Assembly (NCBI GenBank): GCA_963588905.1
Contig: CAVAJF010000015.1
Location: 62,001-126,000 of the forward strand
DNA: 64,000 nucleotides
From: Butyricicoccus_A sp963588905
GTDB lineage: Bacteria; Bacillota; Clostridia; Oscillospirales; Butyricicoccaceae
Direction of reading: 5' to 3'
Shown here: one piece after another, positions 50,445-58,896 of the stretch
Layout of the letters: each line of letters opens with the position of its first letter
Numbering within the stretch: position 1 is the stretch's first letter
Translations under genes and position numbers: made by a program
Notes under the pieces: generated by a model
The model's input: the letters and a program-made list of their open reading frames with translations, nothing else
Databases searched by the model: none
What the model was told of the DNA's origin: nothing

Positions 50445-52106
50445 ATGAAGATGAAGAATGCGATGCAGAGAAATATCTGCGTGATCGGACATAAAAATCC
50501 GGACACAGATTCCATCTGCTCTGCCATCGCCTACGCGAATTTGAAAAATTTGACTTCAGAGCGATCCTACGAACCGAGAAGAGCGGGAGAAATCAATCAG
50601 GAAACAGCATTTGTTTTGCAGAAGTTTCATATGGAACCGCCGGAGATGTGCTTGGATGTCCATGCTACTGTCAGCGATATTGACATTCGATATATTGATG
50701 GTGTGGACGGAAATATGACCCTGCGCCGCGCATGGGAGACAATGCGAGATCAGGACATCACGACACTGCCGATTACAACGAACGACAACAAGCCGGAAGG
50801 TTTGATTACGTTGAAACGTCTGGCCATGGCAAACATGGACAGCTTGGATCCGCACGCGGTATCCAACGCCTGCACGCCGATTACCAATATTGTAGAAACC
50901 CTGCACGGCACACTGATTACCGGCGATCATGATATGGTTCTCGATCAGGGCAAGATTGTCATAGCGGCGGGCAGTCCGGAAGCCATGGAAAATATGGTAG
51001 ATCCGGGAGATATTGTGCTGGTTGCCAATCGATACGAGGCACAGCTGTGCGCGATTGAACTGGAAGCCGCGTGCTTGGTCGTGTGCATGACGCCGAAAAT
51101 CGCAAAAACCATCATCAAAATTGCCAAAGAGCACAACTGCACGGTTATCAGCACACCGTATGATACCTATGCGGCATCGTGCTTAATCAATCAGAGTATC
51201 CCGATTCGGCACCCGATGGCAAAGGCTATGATTTCTTTTCAGCTGGATACACCGATTGAAGAAGCAAAGAAGATCATGGGTCGTGTGCGCCATAATTATT
51301 TTCCTGTCATGGACAAGCAGGGCTATTATCAGGGCGTTATCTCTCGCCGTAACTTGCTGAATTTGCAGCGCAAACAATTGATTCTCGTCGACCACAACGA
51401 GAAGACCCAGTGCGTGGACGGCTTCGAGGAAGCGGAAATTTTAGAGATTATTGACCATCATCGCATTGGCAATCTGGAAACCAGCAGTCCGGTGTACTTC
51501 CGCAACCATCCGGTAGGCTGCACGGCGACGATTATCTATCAGATGTACGGGGAAAACGGCGTGGAAATTGAGCCGAATATGGCGGGCATTCTGTGCAGTG
51601 CGATTTTGTCGGATACATTGATTTTCCGTTCTCCGACGTGTACGGCACAGGATGAATACGCGGCGCGCAAGCTCGCAGAAATTGCAGGCATTGACATCGA
51701 CCAGTTTGCACAGGAGATGTTTGAAGCGGGTGAAAATCTGCAGGAGCGCACAGCTGAACAGGTGCTGACACAGGACTATAAGGTCTTTGCCAGCGGCGGT
51801 ATTCGATTTGGCGTCGGTCAGGGCAGTTATGTCAGTGCAAAAAATCGCGAGATGGCAAAGGAAATGCTCCATGGAGAAATGGAAAAGGTATTGGCAAAAG
51901 AAAATGTAGATATGATTTTCTATCTTGTCACCAATATTCTCGACCAGTCCAGTGAAGTTCTGTTTGCCGGTAAGGATGCAGATGTCCTGCTCGGCACGGC
52001 ATTCCATTGCACAGTGAAAAAGGGAGAACCGCTGCTGCTGAAAGATGTGGTTTCCCGCAAAAAACAGTTTATTCCGGCAATGATTGGCGCGATTCAGAAT
52101 CAATAA
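50445..52106 (+). CDS. ppaC: Family II (manganese-dependent) inorganic pyrophosphatase with CBS-DRTGG insert
   Basis: A 553-residue enzyme that hydrolyses pyrophosphate. The DHH core shows CVIGHKNPDTDSICSAIAYA, LVDHNEKTQC and EIIDHHRIGN; the DHHA2 part closes the protein. Between them (about 65-300) lie a CBS pair (first copy LRRAWETMRDQDITTLPI, second PMAKAMISFQLDTPIEEAKKIMGRVRHNYFPV) and a DRTGG domain, the form that is known to be inhibited by AMP/ADP and activated by ATP or diadenosine polyphosphates. GGGAGG precedes the ATG at 50445. Confidence 0.95.
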   Translation: MKMKNAMQRNICVIGHKNPDTDSICSAIAYANLKNLTSERSYEPRRAGEINQETAFVLQKFHMEPPEMCLDVHATVSDIDIRYIDGVDGNMTLRRAWETMRDQDITTLPITTNDNKPEGLITLKRLAMANMDSLDPHAVSNACTPITNIVETLHGTLITGDHDMVLDQGKIVIAAGSPEAMENMVDPGDIVLVANRYEAQLCAIELEAACLVVCMTPKIAKTIIKIAKEHNCTVISTPYDTYAASCLINQSIPIRHPMAKAMISFQLDTPIEEAKKIMGRVRHNYFPVMDKQGYYQGVISRRNLLNLQRKQLILVDHNEKTQCVDGFEEAEILEIIDHHRIGNLETSSPVYFRNHPVGCTATIIYQMYGENGVEIEPNMAGILCSAILSDTLIFRSPTCTAQDEYAARKLAEIAGIDIDQFAQEMFEAGENLQERTAEQVLTQDYKVFASGGIRFGVGQGSYVSAKNREMAKEMLHGEMEKVLAKENVDMIFYLVTNILDQSSEVLFAGKDADVLLGTAFHCTVKKGEPLLLKDVVSRKKQFIPAMIGAIQNQ

Positions 52107-52111
52107 GAGCA

Positions 52112-52157
52112 AAAAAACAGCGCAGCAGGAGAGGCGTTTCTCCCAGCTGCGCTGTTT
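52112..52157 (-). terminator. Terminator between pyrophosphatase and cupin genes
   Basis: AACAGCGCAGC and GCTGCGCTGTT arms enclose a second short GGAGA/TCTCC stem. On the minus strand T7 follows, so it ends the cupin gene and may also stop the convergent transcript. Confidence 0.8.
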
Positions 52158-52170
52158 GCCCGTTTAGAAA

Positions 52171-52503
52171 TTAAAATACGACAACGAGCAGCATTTTAAA
52201 TTGCTCTTTTCCGTATACTGCGTGCGGATGCTTAGCGGGCATGACGATGGATTCTCCCTCGTGCAGCTCGTAGTCTATACCGTCAATGGTGATTTTTCCG
52301 ACACCATCGAGACAGGTCACGAAAGCGTCGCCGCCGGACTCATGGGTGCTGATTTCCTCGTCTTTGTCGAACGCAAACAGGGTAATGCTGAGCGCATCGT
52401 TTTGCGCCAATGTTTTGCTGACGACCTGCCCTTCCTGATAAGAGACCTGCTCCTTGAGCGTCAGGACTTCGGATTTGGAAATATTTTTCATCAATTGTTT
52501 CAT
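52171..52503 (-). CDS. Small cupin-domain protein
   Basis: A 110-residue single-domain cupin. The two cupin motifs are visible as ITLFAFDKDEEISTHESGGDAFVTCLDGVGKITIDG (about 40-75) and YELHEGESIVMPAKHPHAVYG (about 78-98). The metal-ligand histidines appear in THE and HPHA. Function is unknown; such proteins bind small ligands or act as regulators. AGGAGG precedes the ATG. Confidence 0.88.
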   Translation of the reverse strand: MKQLMKNISKSEVLTLKEQVSYQEGQVVSKTLAQNDALSITLFAFDKDEEISTHESGGDAFVTCLDGVGKITIDGIDYELHEGESIVMPAKHPHAVYGKEQFKMLLVVVF

Positions 52504-52592
52504 GCGTATTCCTCCTAGCTGATGCGTTTAGTATACTACAGCTTGCCAAATATTTCGGTGGGAAATACAACGGAATGAAAAAAAGACAAAAG

Positions 52593-52622
52593 AAACCCGC
52601 AGGCGTGAAAACCTGCGGGTTT
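52593..52622 (-). terminator. Terminator after tRNA-Ser
   Basis: Minus-strand AAACCCGCAGG and CCTGCGGGTTT arms, followed by CTTTTGTCTTTTTTTC, directly downstream of the tRNA. Confidence 0.85.
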
Positions 52623-52627
52623 TGTTA

Positions 52628-52716
52628 TGGCGGAGAGGGCGGGATTCGAACCCGCGTGCGATTGCTCGCAAACTGATTTCGAGTCAGCCCCGTTATGACC
52701 ACTTCGATACCTCTCC
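52628..52716 (-). tRNA. tRNA-Ser (anticodon CGA)
   Basis: An 89-nt class II tRNA read on the minus strand. The acceptor stem is GGAGAGG/CCTCTCC with discriminator G and an encoded CCA (52630-52628). The anticodon stem-loop is GCTGA-CTCGAAA-TCAGT with anticodon CGA, reading UCG. A long variable arm (GCGA-GCAA-TCGC) and a T-loop GTTCGAATC mark it as serine-type. It has its own promoter and terminator. Confidence 0.97.
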
Positions 52717-52721
52717 AAATC

Positions 52722-52748
52722 AATCAGACAGCTTAAAACTGCCTGATT
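52722..52748 (-). repeat. Hairpin immediately upstream of tRNA-Ser
   Basis: Minus-strand AATCAGGCAG and CTGTCTGATT arms (one wobble pair) with a 7-nt loop end about 6 nt before the tRNA 5' end. It may be a leader structure in the pre-tRNA. Confidence 0.6.
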
Positions 52749-52777
52749 AGTATACAATATTTTTTTGCTGCCGTCAA
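52749..52777 (-). promoter_or_regulatory. tRNA-Ser promoter
   Basis: Minus strand TTGACG (52777-52772), 17-nt spacer, TATACT (52754-52749). Confidence 0.75.
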
Positions 52778-52784
52778 GAGAAAA

Positions 52785-53156
52785 TTAACGCTTTTCTTGA
52801 AGCAGTGCGCGAATGCGATCAATAGTTGTCTGGCTGACGATGTGCTCAATGCGGCACGCGTCAGTCTCGGCAGTTCGTGCGTCCAGAGACAGAACCGTCA
52901 TCAGAAACTCCTTGATGAGGACGTGACGGTCATAAATTTCATTGGCACGCTTGCGGCCTGCTTCGGTCAGCTGAATAGTTCCATATAATTCCTGGTCGAC
53001 GAGACCTGCCTTTTTCAGGACACCCATCGCACGGGTAACGCTCGGCTTGGAATAGCCAAGCTCATTTGCAATATCAACAGCGCGGACGGTACCGTTGCGC
53101 ATTTCGAGCAGAAGGATCGTCTCCAGATAGTTTTCACCGGATTCTTGGATCTTCAT
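52785..53156 (-). CDS. DtxR/MntR-family metal-dependent regulator
   Basis: A 123-residue regulator: an N-terminal winged helix (ENYLETILLLEMRNGTVRAVDIANELGYSKPSVTRAMGVLKKAGLV, about 7-54) and a metal-binding dimerisation domain with the ligand pattern YDRHVLIKEFLMTVLSLDARTAETDACRIEHIVS. It lacks a third domain, as in MntR. It senses Mn2+ or Fe2+, most likely controlling metal uptake genes elsewhere. The ATG at 53156 follows AAAGGTGG; no metal transporter is adjacent. Confidence 0.92.
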   Translation of the reverse strand: MKIQESGENYLETILLLEMRNGTVRAVDIANELGYSKPSVTRAMGVLKKAGLVDQELYGTIQLTEAGRKRANEIYDRHVLIKEFLMTVLSLDARTAETDACRIEHIVSQTTIDRIRALLQEKR

Positions 53157-53341
53157 GTAAAACACCACCTTTATTTGCTACTGTAAACTGTATCTATTAT
53201 AGCATGATTTTTGTGGAAATACAACAAAATGTATCAAAAATTCACTGAGATGAATCAAAAAGCCCTCACGCAAACAGTTAGTATTTGTGAACAATTGTCG
53301 GCTTTCTGCCAATTTTCTCTCCATATTCGGTTTTTTACGGC

Positions 53342-53371
53342 TTGACATTGCGAAAACGGGAAAACTATGGT
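53342..53371 (+). promoter_or_regulatory. gltX promoter
   Basis: A consensus TTGACA lies 18 nt before TATGGT, about 100 nt upstream of the start codon. Confidence 0.5.
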
Positions 53372-53431
53372 ATGCTTATACTTGCTTATAAACACCCGTT
53401 TTTTATGATAAGGGTGCGGAAAAAATTGAGT

Positions 53432-53452
53432 CTGTGACCTGTGGAGTCACAG
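53432..53452 (+). promoter_or_regulatory. Leader hairpin just upstream of gltX
   Basis: CTGTGAC and GTCACAG arms with a 7-nt loop end about 18 nt before the start codon, next to the ribosome-binding site. It could influence translation; nothing shows that it does. Confidence 0.4.
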
Positions 53453-53470
53453 GATTGGCGAGGTAATAGA

Positions 53471-55117
53471 ATGGATTATAATCGTTTAGCAGAGCTGCTG
53501 TTTCCGGAAGTCACCGAGACACCGGAGGAGGTCGAGGCCCGCTATCCGGAGAGAGACCTGCCGGAGGGCGCAAAGGTCACTCGTATGGGCCCGAGCCCGA
53601 CTGGCTTTATGCATTTGGGCAACCTGTACGGTGCACTGGTAGATGAGCGTCTGGCACATCAGTCCGGCGGCGTGTTCTTTCTCCGCATTGAGGACACGGA
53701 TAAAAAGCGTGAGGTAGAGGGCGGCGTAGAGCTGATTCTGGAGACCTTTAAGAATTTCGGTCTGCCGTTTGACGAAGGCGTCACAGAAAACGGCGATAAG
53801 GGCAACTATGGCCCGTACCGTCAGAGCCAGCGCGCAGCAATCTATCATGTATTTGCTAAGGAGCTGGTACAGCGCGGTTATGCCTATCCGTGCTTCTGCA
53901 CCGAGGAAGAGCTGGCAGAGATGCACGCGCAGCAGGAGGCAAATAAGGAAAACTTCGGTTACTACGGCAAATATGCGAAGTACCGTGACTGCCCGTTGGA
54001 AGAGATTGAGCGCCGCATTGCAGCAGGCGAAAGCTATGTTGTTCGCTTCCGCTCTCCGGGCAGCATTGAGAATAAGGTTCGTCATACCGATTTGGTTAAG
54101 GGCAAGCTGGAGCTGACCGAAAACGATCAGGATATTGTCCTGCTCAAGTCGGACGGCATTCCGACGTATCATTTCGCCCATGTTGTGGACGACCATCTGA
54201 TGCACACGACGCATGTCGTCCGCGGCGAGGAATGGCTTGCTACGCTGCCGGTACATTTGCAGCTGTTTGATGTGCTGGGCTGGAAACGTCCGAAGTATGT
54301 ACACACGGCACAGCTGATGAAGATGGACGGCGGCTCCAAGCGCAAGCTGTCCAAGAGAAAGGACCCGGAGCTGGCACTGTCCTATTATTATCAGCAGGGC
54401 ATTCCGGTGCCGTCTGTGATGGAATATCTGATGACTCTGCTCAACTCTAATTTCGAGGAGTGGCGCCGTGCCAATCAGACAGCACCGCTGGATGATTTCC
54501 CGTTCAGCACAAAGAAGATGAGCGTATCCGGCTCGCTGTTTGATATGGACAAGCTGCATGATGTCAGCAAGAACGTCATTTCCCGCATGAGCGCAGAGGA
54601 TGTCTATGATTCTGTTGCCAAGTGGAGCGCAGACAATGATCCGGCGTTTCATGAACTGTTTGTTCGTGATCCGGAAATGACCAAGAAGTTCTTAGCCATT
54701 GGCAGAGGCGGCAAGAAGCCGCGTAAGGATCTGGCTCTGTGGAGCGAGACCAAGGCATATATGGACTTCATGTTTGATGAGCTGTTCCAGCCGGATTACT
54801 CGGGTATGCCGGAGCGCGCCAAGGCAGACGCCAAGGCAATCCTGACGGAGTATCAGGACGTATATGATGCGCAGGATGAAATGACGGTATGGTTTGATAA
54901 GGTCAAGGCACTGGCTGAGCGCCATGGCTTTGCGCCGGAAACCAAGCTGTACAAGAAGAATCCAGAACAGTACAAGGGACCGGTCGGCGATATTTCGATG
55001 GTGCTGCGCGTGGCAATCTGCGGCAGAACCAATGCGCCGGATCTGTATTCTGTCATGCAGCTGATGCCGGTTGACAAAATTAAGGCTCGTCTGGCTGCTG
55101 CCTGCGAGGCACTGTAA
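53471..55117 (+). CDS. gltX: Glutamate--tRNA ligase
   Basis: A 548-residue class I synthetase. The HIGH motif appears as SPTGFMHLGNLYGAL (about residues 39-53) and KMSKS as KLSKRKDP (about 290). The helix-rich anticodon-binding domain fills the C-terminal half. The N-terminus has about 30 residues before the catalytic core, and the total is longer than the typical 480, which matches a longer Clostridial form. The ATG at 53471 follows CGAGGTAAT. It is followed within 100 nt by glnS. Confidence 0.94.
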   Translation: MDYNRLAELLFPEVTETPEEVEARYPERDLPEGAKVTRMGPSPTGFMHLGNLYGALVDERLAHQSGGVFFLRIEDTDKKREVEGGVELILETFKNFGLPFDEGVTENGDKGNYGPYRQSQRAAIYHVFAKELVQRGYAYPCFCTEEELAEMHAQQEANKENFGYYGKYAKYRDCPLEEIERRIAAGESYVVRFRSPGSIENKVRHTDLVKGKLELTENDQDIVLLKSDGIPTYHFAHVVDDHLMHTTHVVRGEEWLATLPVHLQLFDVLGWKRPKYVHTAQLMKMDGGSKRKLSKRKDPELALSYYYQQGIPVPSVMEYLMTLLNSNFEEWRRANQTAPLDDFPFSTKKMSVSGSLFDMDKLHDVSKNVISRMSAEDVYDSVAKWSADNDPAFHELFVRDPEMTKKFLAIGRGGKKPRKDLALWSETKAYMDFMFDELFQPDYSGMPERAKADAKAILTEYQDVYDAQDEMTVWFDKVKALAERHGFAPETKLYKKNPEQYKGPVGDISMVLRVAICGRTNAPDLYSVMQLMPVDKIKARLAAACEAL

Positions 55118-55213
55118 AAAAGAACACGTATTTGCGAGTAAGACAACGGAGTCTCATGTCATAAAAACATGAAATCTGCTGTCTTACTCTATTCTAAAAA
55201 AAGGGGAACAACA

Positions 55214-56890
55214 ATGGAATTTGCATCGAATTTTCTGCATGAAATCATTGATGAAGACATTGCAAACGGTTTGACCGAACGCATTCACACGCGTTTTCCG
55301 CCGGAGCCGAACGGCTATCTGCACATTGGCTCGGCAAAGGCGATTTACATCAACTGGTCTGTTGCACAGAAGTATAACGGTCTGTTTAATCTGCGCTTTG
55401 ACGACACCAATCCGGTGCGTGAAGACGACGAATATGTACAGGCTATTTTGCAAGATGTCGAGTGGCTGACCGGTTCGCAGCCGTCCGGCGGTATTTTCTA
55501 CGGTTCGGATTATTTTGACAAGTGCTATGAGTGCGCAGAATATCTGATTAAGCAGGGCAAGGCGTATGTCTGTGACCTGTCTCAGGAGGAAATGCGCGAG
55601 TACCGCGGCACCTTGACAGAGCCGGGCAAGAACAGCCCGTATCGGGATCGTTCGGTAGAGGAAAATCTGCGTCTGTTCGAGGAAATGCGTGCAGGCAAGT
55701 ATGAGCAGGGCGCAAAGACTCTGCGCGCCAAGATTGATATGGCATCGCCGAACATGAATATGCGCGATCCGGCCATTTACCGCATTGTCTACGCAACCCA
55801 TCACCGCATTGGCAACAAGTGGTGCATTTATCCGCTGTATGACTTCGCGCATCCGATTCAGGACGCAATGGAGCATATCACACATTCTATGTGCTCGATT
55901 GAGTTTAAGAATCATCGCCCGCTGTACGAGTGGGTCGTTGACAATTGCGCACCGTGTCTGCCGTCTCATCCGAAGCAGAGAGAGTTTGCTCGTCTGAATG
56001 TCACCCATACGGTGATGTCCAAGCGTTACCTGCGTGAGCTGGTAGAGACCGGTAAGGTAGACGGCTGGGACGATCCGCGTATGCCGACCCTGTGCGGTCT
56101 GCGCCGCCGTGGTTATACGCCGTCTGCGATTTTGGATTTTGTCACCCGCGCTGGTGTTTCCACAACAGACAGCCTGGTAGATATTCGCCTGCTGGAGCAC
56201 TGCATTCGTGAAGAGCTGAATACTACCGCTCTGCGCCGTATGGCAGTGACAGAGCCGGTAAAGCTGGTTGTCACCAACTATCCGGAAGATAAGGAAGAAA
56301 CCTTTACGGTTGCCAACAATCCGAAGGATGAGAGTGCAGGCACACGCGAAGTACCGTTCAGCCGCGAGCTGTGGATTGAAAAGAGCGACTTTGCCATTGT
56401 TCCGCCTCCGAAGTTCAAGCGACTCAAGCCGGACGGAGAGGTTCGCCTGATGGGCGCATACATTGTCAAGTGCAATGAAGTCATTACCGATGACAATGGC
56501 GAAGTGGTAGAGATCCGCTGCACGGCAGATTTGGAGACCGGAAACGGAAACCCGATTGATGGTCGCAAGGTACGCGGCAATATCCATTGGGTATCTGCAA
56601 AACATGCCGTAGATGCAGACCTGAATCTGTTCGACAATCTGTTCACGCTGGAGAACACCGGTGCTGTACCAGAGGGTACCAACTATCTGGATTACCTGAA
56701 TCCGGAATCCAAGAAGGTGCTGACTGGCTGCAAGTTGGAGCAGTCTGTAAAGGACGTACCGGCAGGAACACGGATGCAGTTTGTCCGCATGGGTTACTAC
56801 ATGCAGGACACCAAGCCGTCGGAAAACGGCGGACTGAGCTTTAACCGCATCGTTTCGCTGAAGGATAGCTTCAAGCCGGACAAAAAGTAA
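55214..56890 (+). CDS. glnS: Glutamine--tRNA ligase
   Basis: A 558-residue class I synthetase that charges tRNA-Gln directly. The HIGH motif is PPEPNGYLHIGSAKAIYINW (about 29-48). The signature FDDTNPVREDDEYVQAI and the KMSKS equivalent VMSKRYLRELV (about 274) are clear, and the C-terminal beta-barrel anticodon domain follows. Many Firmicutes lack GlnRS and use Glu-tRNA-Gln amidation, so its presence here is a lineage trait or transfer. The ATG at 55214 follows AAGGGG. It is probably cotranscribed with gltX. Confidence 0.96.
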   Translation: MEFASNFLHEIIDEDIANGLTERIHTRFPPEPNGYLHIGSAKAIYINWSVAQKYNGLFNLRFDDTNPVREDDEYVQAILQDVEWLTGSQPSGGIFYGSDYFDKCYECAEYLIKQGKAYVCDLSQEEMREYRGTLTEPGKNSPYRDRSVEENLRLFEEMRAGKYEQGAKTLRAKIDMASPNMNMRDPAIYRIVYATHHRIGNKWCIYPLYDFAHPIQDAMEHITHSMCSIEFKNHRPLYEWVVDNCAPCLPSHPKQREFARLNVTHTVMSKRYLRELVETGKVDGWDDPRMPTLCGLRRRGYTPSAILDFVTRAGVSTTDSLVDIRLLEHCIREELNTTALRRMAVTEPVKLVVTNYPEDKEETFTVANNPKDESAGTREVPFSRELWIEKSDFAIVPPPKFKRLKPDGEVRLMGAYIVKCNEVITDDNGEVVEIRCTADLETGNGNPIDGRKVRGNIHWVSAKHAVDADLNLFDNLFTLENTGAVPEGTNYLDYLNPESKKVLTGCKLEQSVKDVPAGTRMQFVRMGYYMQDTKPSENGGLSFNRIVSLKDSFKPDKK

Positions 56891-56900
56891 GAAAAAGATA

Positions 56901-56944
56901 AAAAACAGAGATGAGAGCTGGAAAGCAATCATCTCTGTTTTTTG
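56901..56944. terminator. Bidirectional terminator after glnS
   Basis: AAACAGAGATGA and TCATCTCTGTTT arms around a 14-nt loop, with a T-run following on the plus strand. Confidence 0.82.
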
Positions 56945-56956
56945 TTGCTGCGGCTG

Positions 56957-57877
56957 TTAGTCGTCGTCAATGTCTATATCACCGTTGGAGGCGTGAATTT
57001 GCAGAGAGCCACTGGTATTCACACCATCGTGATGATAGGTTGTCGCGTCTGTGCTGTCCGGCGTGGAAATATCGCCGTAGGAAGTATCTGCCTGAATGGT
57101 CAATGCTTGCAGATTCTCTGGCGTATCCGAGATTGAAACATCACCGTAGTCGCTGGTGATGGTATTTTTGCCGGAAAAGCTCGTGGATTCTGCATCAAAA
57201 TCGCCATTGGATAGAGAAATATCCGCGGTGTTTACCGTGCAATGGTTGAAATCAATATCGCCATAATCATTGTTGAGCTGCAACTGGGACAGCTGGCAGC
57301 GTTCCAGTTCAACATCTCCGTTTGCGCATTGAATGGAGCTGTTGTCTGCTGCAATGCCGCGCATAGAGATGTCACCATAGGAGGAACGGATATTCAGCTG
57401 TTTGAGCTGAGTTTTCGGAACGGATAGAATAACGGTTTGGGTGTCATCTGCTTCCGGCAGTCTGCCGGATGTAAGAAAATCAGTCAGAAAGTCAATATCA
57501 ATATGGACATATACATTGGACACATCGTTTTCTTTGAGATGCAGCGTGCCATTTTGCACTGCGTAAGTCAGTGGCTTTTCGCCTTTGTTGGTTGCAATGC
57601 GATAGGACAGATAGCAGGAATCGTCATCAGACGGTACAATTTTCAGATCCAGAGAATCCAAAGTGAGATCCAGTGCATTTACATCAGAGATCTTCTGCTT
57701 ATTCATGACAGCGATGCGACTGCTGTCATCTTTGCGGGCGTCACCGCGCAGGGTGTTGATGTCGGCGTTCTGTACATATTGCTTTCCGCCGGTGACAGCT
57801 CCGGCGGCAAACAGAACCACGCCGACTGCACAGCATAAAATACCGGTAATCAAAGCGGTTTTTAACCAAGTTTTCAT
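56957..57877 (-). CDS. DUF4097-family beta-strand repeat protein
   Basis: A 306-residue membrane-anchored protein. An N-terminal helix (about 6-28: KTALITGILCCAVGVVLFAAGAV) is followed by an extracytoplasmic right-handed beta-helix-like domain built from repeated units ending in YGDI, NGDV or YGDV (for example NIRSSYGDISMRG, CANGDVELERC, NNDYGDIDFNH, TSDYGDVSISD, SNGDIDIDDD). It is the last gene of a PadR-DUF1700-DUF4097 operon, an arrangement common in Firmicutes and thought to sense or respond to envelope stress; the mechanism is unknown. Confidence 0.9.
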   Translation of the reverse strand: MKTWLKTALITGILCCAVGVVLFAAGAVTGGKQYVQNADINTLRGDARKDDSSRIAVMNKQKISDVNALDLTLDSLDLKIVPSDDDSCYLSYRIATNKGEKPLTYAVQNGTLHLKENDVSNVYVHIDIDFLTDFLTSGRLPEADDTQTVILSVPKTQLKQLNIRSSYGDISMRGIAADNSSIQCANGDVELERCQLSQLQLNNDYGDIDFNHCTVNTADISLSNGDFDAESTSFSGKNTITSDYGDVSISDTPENLQALTIQADTSYGDISTPDSTDATTYHHDGVNTSGSLQIHASNGDIDIDDD

Positions 57878-57880
57878 GAG

Positions 57881-58468
57881 TTATCGTCTCCTTTTCTGCG
57901 AAATCCAGCGAGCGAGCTTAGCAAACAGCATCCGGCACCACTTGCACAGATAAATGCCGAGCACAACGGCGAGAATGCCGATGCCTACGGTCAAAAAGCC
58001 GCTTCCGGCAATCAGGAACGAACCGGACAGCGAATAGGGAATGGCAAGCAGACCGCGAATCATCAGTTTGCCGCCCACGAGGAAGAAAGCGAGTGCGCAG
58101 CAAAAAACGGAAAATACAATTGCCGCGGCACAGATCAACAGGGCGAATAGGATGAACAGCAGCGCAATGAGCAGCGGAATGCCGATGGGTGCGGCACAGA
58201 TGGACAGGAGCGCAATCCAAAAGATGTGGGATTTCTTTTTTGGAGCGGCACTTGCTGCCTGTTCCGTGATTTTTTTGTCCAGCAGATTTTGAATCAAGTC
58301 CCGTGCCGCTTCTTTCGGTGTGCCCAGCTCACGCATGAGCTGCTGTGCCTGATCTTCGTCTGCTTCTTCAAAATACTCGGTAAAATATTCCATCGCATCT
58401 GCATAATCGGCAGCAGGTAATTTTTTTAAGTATTTGCGCAGCTGGTCAAGATATGCTTGCTTGGTCAT
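57881..58468 (-). CDS. DUF1700 (HAAS-domain) membrane protein
   Basis: A 195-residue protein with the family N-terminus MTKQAYLDQLRKYLKKLPAADYADAMEYFTEYFEEA and a helical HAAS segment, then three or four hydrophobic segments (FWIALLSICAAPIGIPLLIALLFILFALLICAAAIVFSVFCCALAFFLV and beyond). It starts on the ATGA overlap with the PadR gene and ends 3 nt before the DUF4097 gene, so all three are cotranscribed. It is probably a membrane component working with PadR and DUF4097. Confidence 0.92.
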   Translation of the reverse strand: MTKQAYLDQLRKYLKKLPAADYADAMEYFTEYFEEADEDQAQQLMRELGTPKEAARDLIQNLLDKKITEQAASAAPKKKSHIFWIALLSICAAPIGIPLLIALLFILFALLICAAAIVFSVFCCALAFFLVGGKLMIRGLLAIPYSLSGSFLIAGSGFLTVGIGILAVVLGIYLCKWCRMLFAKLARWISQKRRR

Positions 58469-58782
58469 TTCCGAAGCCTCCCTTCAATAATACCGTCGAT
58501 GGTGTCTCGGTAAGACACCCATTCTTGATGTAACAGTTGTATTTGCTGTTTTCCACTCTCTGTGATCGAATAATATTTGCGCTTGCGTCCTTGATACAGC
58601 TGGGAATAGGTGGTGAGATAGCCGGATTTCTCCAGCTTTTTTAAGATCGGATACAGCGTGGATTCCTTAATATCCGCCGCGAGCTTGATTGTCTGACTGA
58701 TTTCATAGCCATAGGAATCCTGGGTTTGTACAATGGTCAGAATCAGATATTCAATCAGCAGAGAGGATACGGGAAAATACAT
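58465..58782 (-). CDS. PadR-family transcriptional regulator
   Basis: A 105-residue winged-helix repressor: IEYLILTIVQTQDSYGYEISQTIKLAADIKESTLYPILKKLEKSGYLTTYSQLYQGRKRKYYSITESGKQQIQLL covers the whole domain, with a short C-terminal helix for dimerisation. The ATG at 58782 follows AAAGGAG. Three copies of a near-identical AT-rich operator surround its promoter, so autoregulation is likely. Confidence 0.93.
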   Translation of the reverse strand: MYFPVSSLLIEYLILTIVQTQDSYGYEISQTIKLAADIKESTLYPILKKLEKSGYLTTYSQLYQGRKRKYYSITESGKQQIQLLHQEWVSYRDTIDGIIEGRLRK

Positions 58783-58804
58783 GCGATCAACTCCTTTGTG
58801 ATAG

Positions 58805-58894
58805 TATATAAAATCTTTATATATAAAATTTTTATATATTCAGTATAGCACGGAAAGTCTCGGTGTCAAGAGTATATATAAAATTTTTATATAT
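58805..58894. promoter_or_regulatory. Three PadR-type operator copies
   Basis: The sequence TATATAAAATTTTTATATAT occurs at 58820-58839 and 58875-58894, and a one-base variant (TATATAAAATCTTTATATAT) at 58805-58824; copies A and B share 5 bases. Two copies lie just downstream of the padR -10, and the third lies between the padR -35 and the divergent cls -35. That layout allows one PadR dimer to control both promoters. Confidence 0.75.
58842..58869 (-). promoter_or_regulatory. padR operon promoter
   Basis: Minus strand TTGACA (58869-58864), 16-nt spacer, TATACT (58847-58842). Confidence 0.75.
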
Positions 58895-58896
58895 GG

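Larger units (their letters stand above)
53157..53470. other. Intergenic region between the DtxR gene and gltX
   Basis: This 314-bp AT-rich interval carries the gltX promoter (53342-53371) and a leader with two possible stems (CACCC/GGGTG around 53396-53416 and CTGTGAC/GTCACAG at 53432-53452). I find no T-box signature (no GGTGG-type antiterminator) and no gene. Confidence 0.6.

Noticed and set aside
53372..53470. T-box leader for gltX
   Set aside because: The leader is only about 100 nt and lacks the conserved antiterminator and specifier-loop sequences.
53486..54652. A 388-codon open frame antisense to gltX
   Set aside because: Same reason: the sense strand encodes recognisable GluRS motifs throughout.
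55184..56932. A 582-codon open frame antisense to glnS
   Set aside because: It is a shadow of glnS codon usage: no family motifs, no ribosome site, and full overlap with a highly conserved synthetase.
58805..58894. CRISPR array or satellite repeat
   Set aside because: The three 20-bp copies are unevenly spaced, two overlap, and the layout matches operators between divergent promoters.
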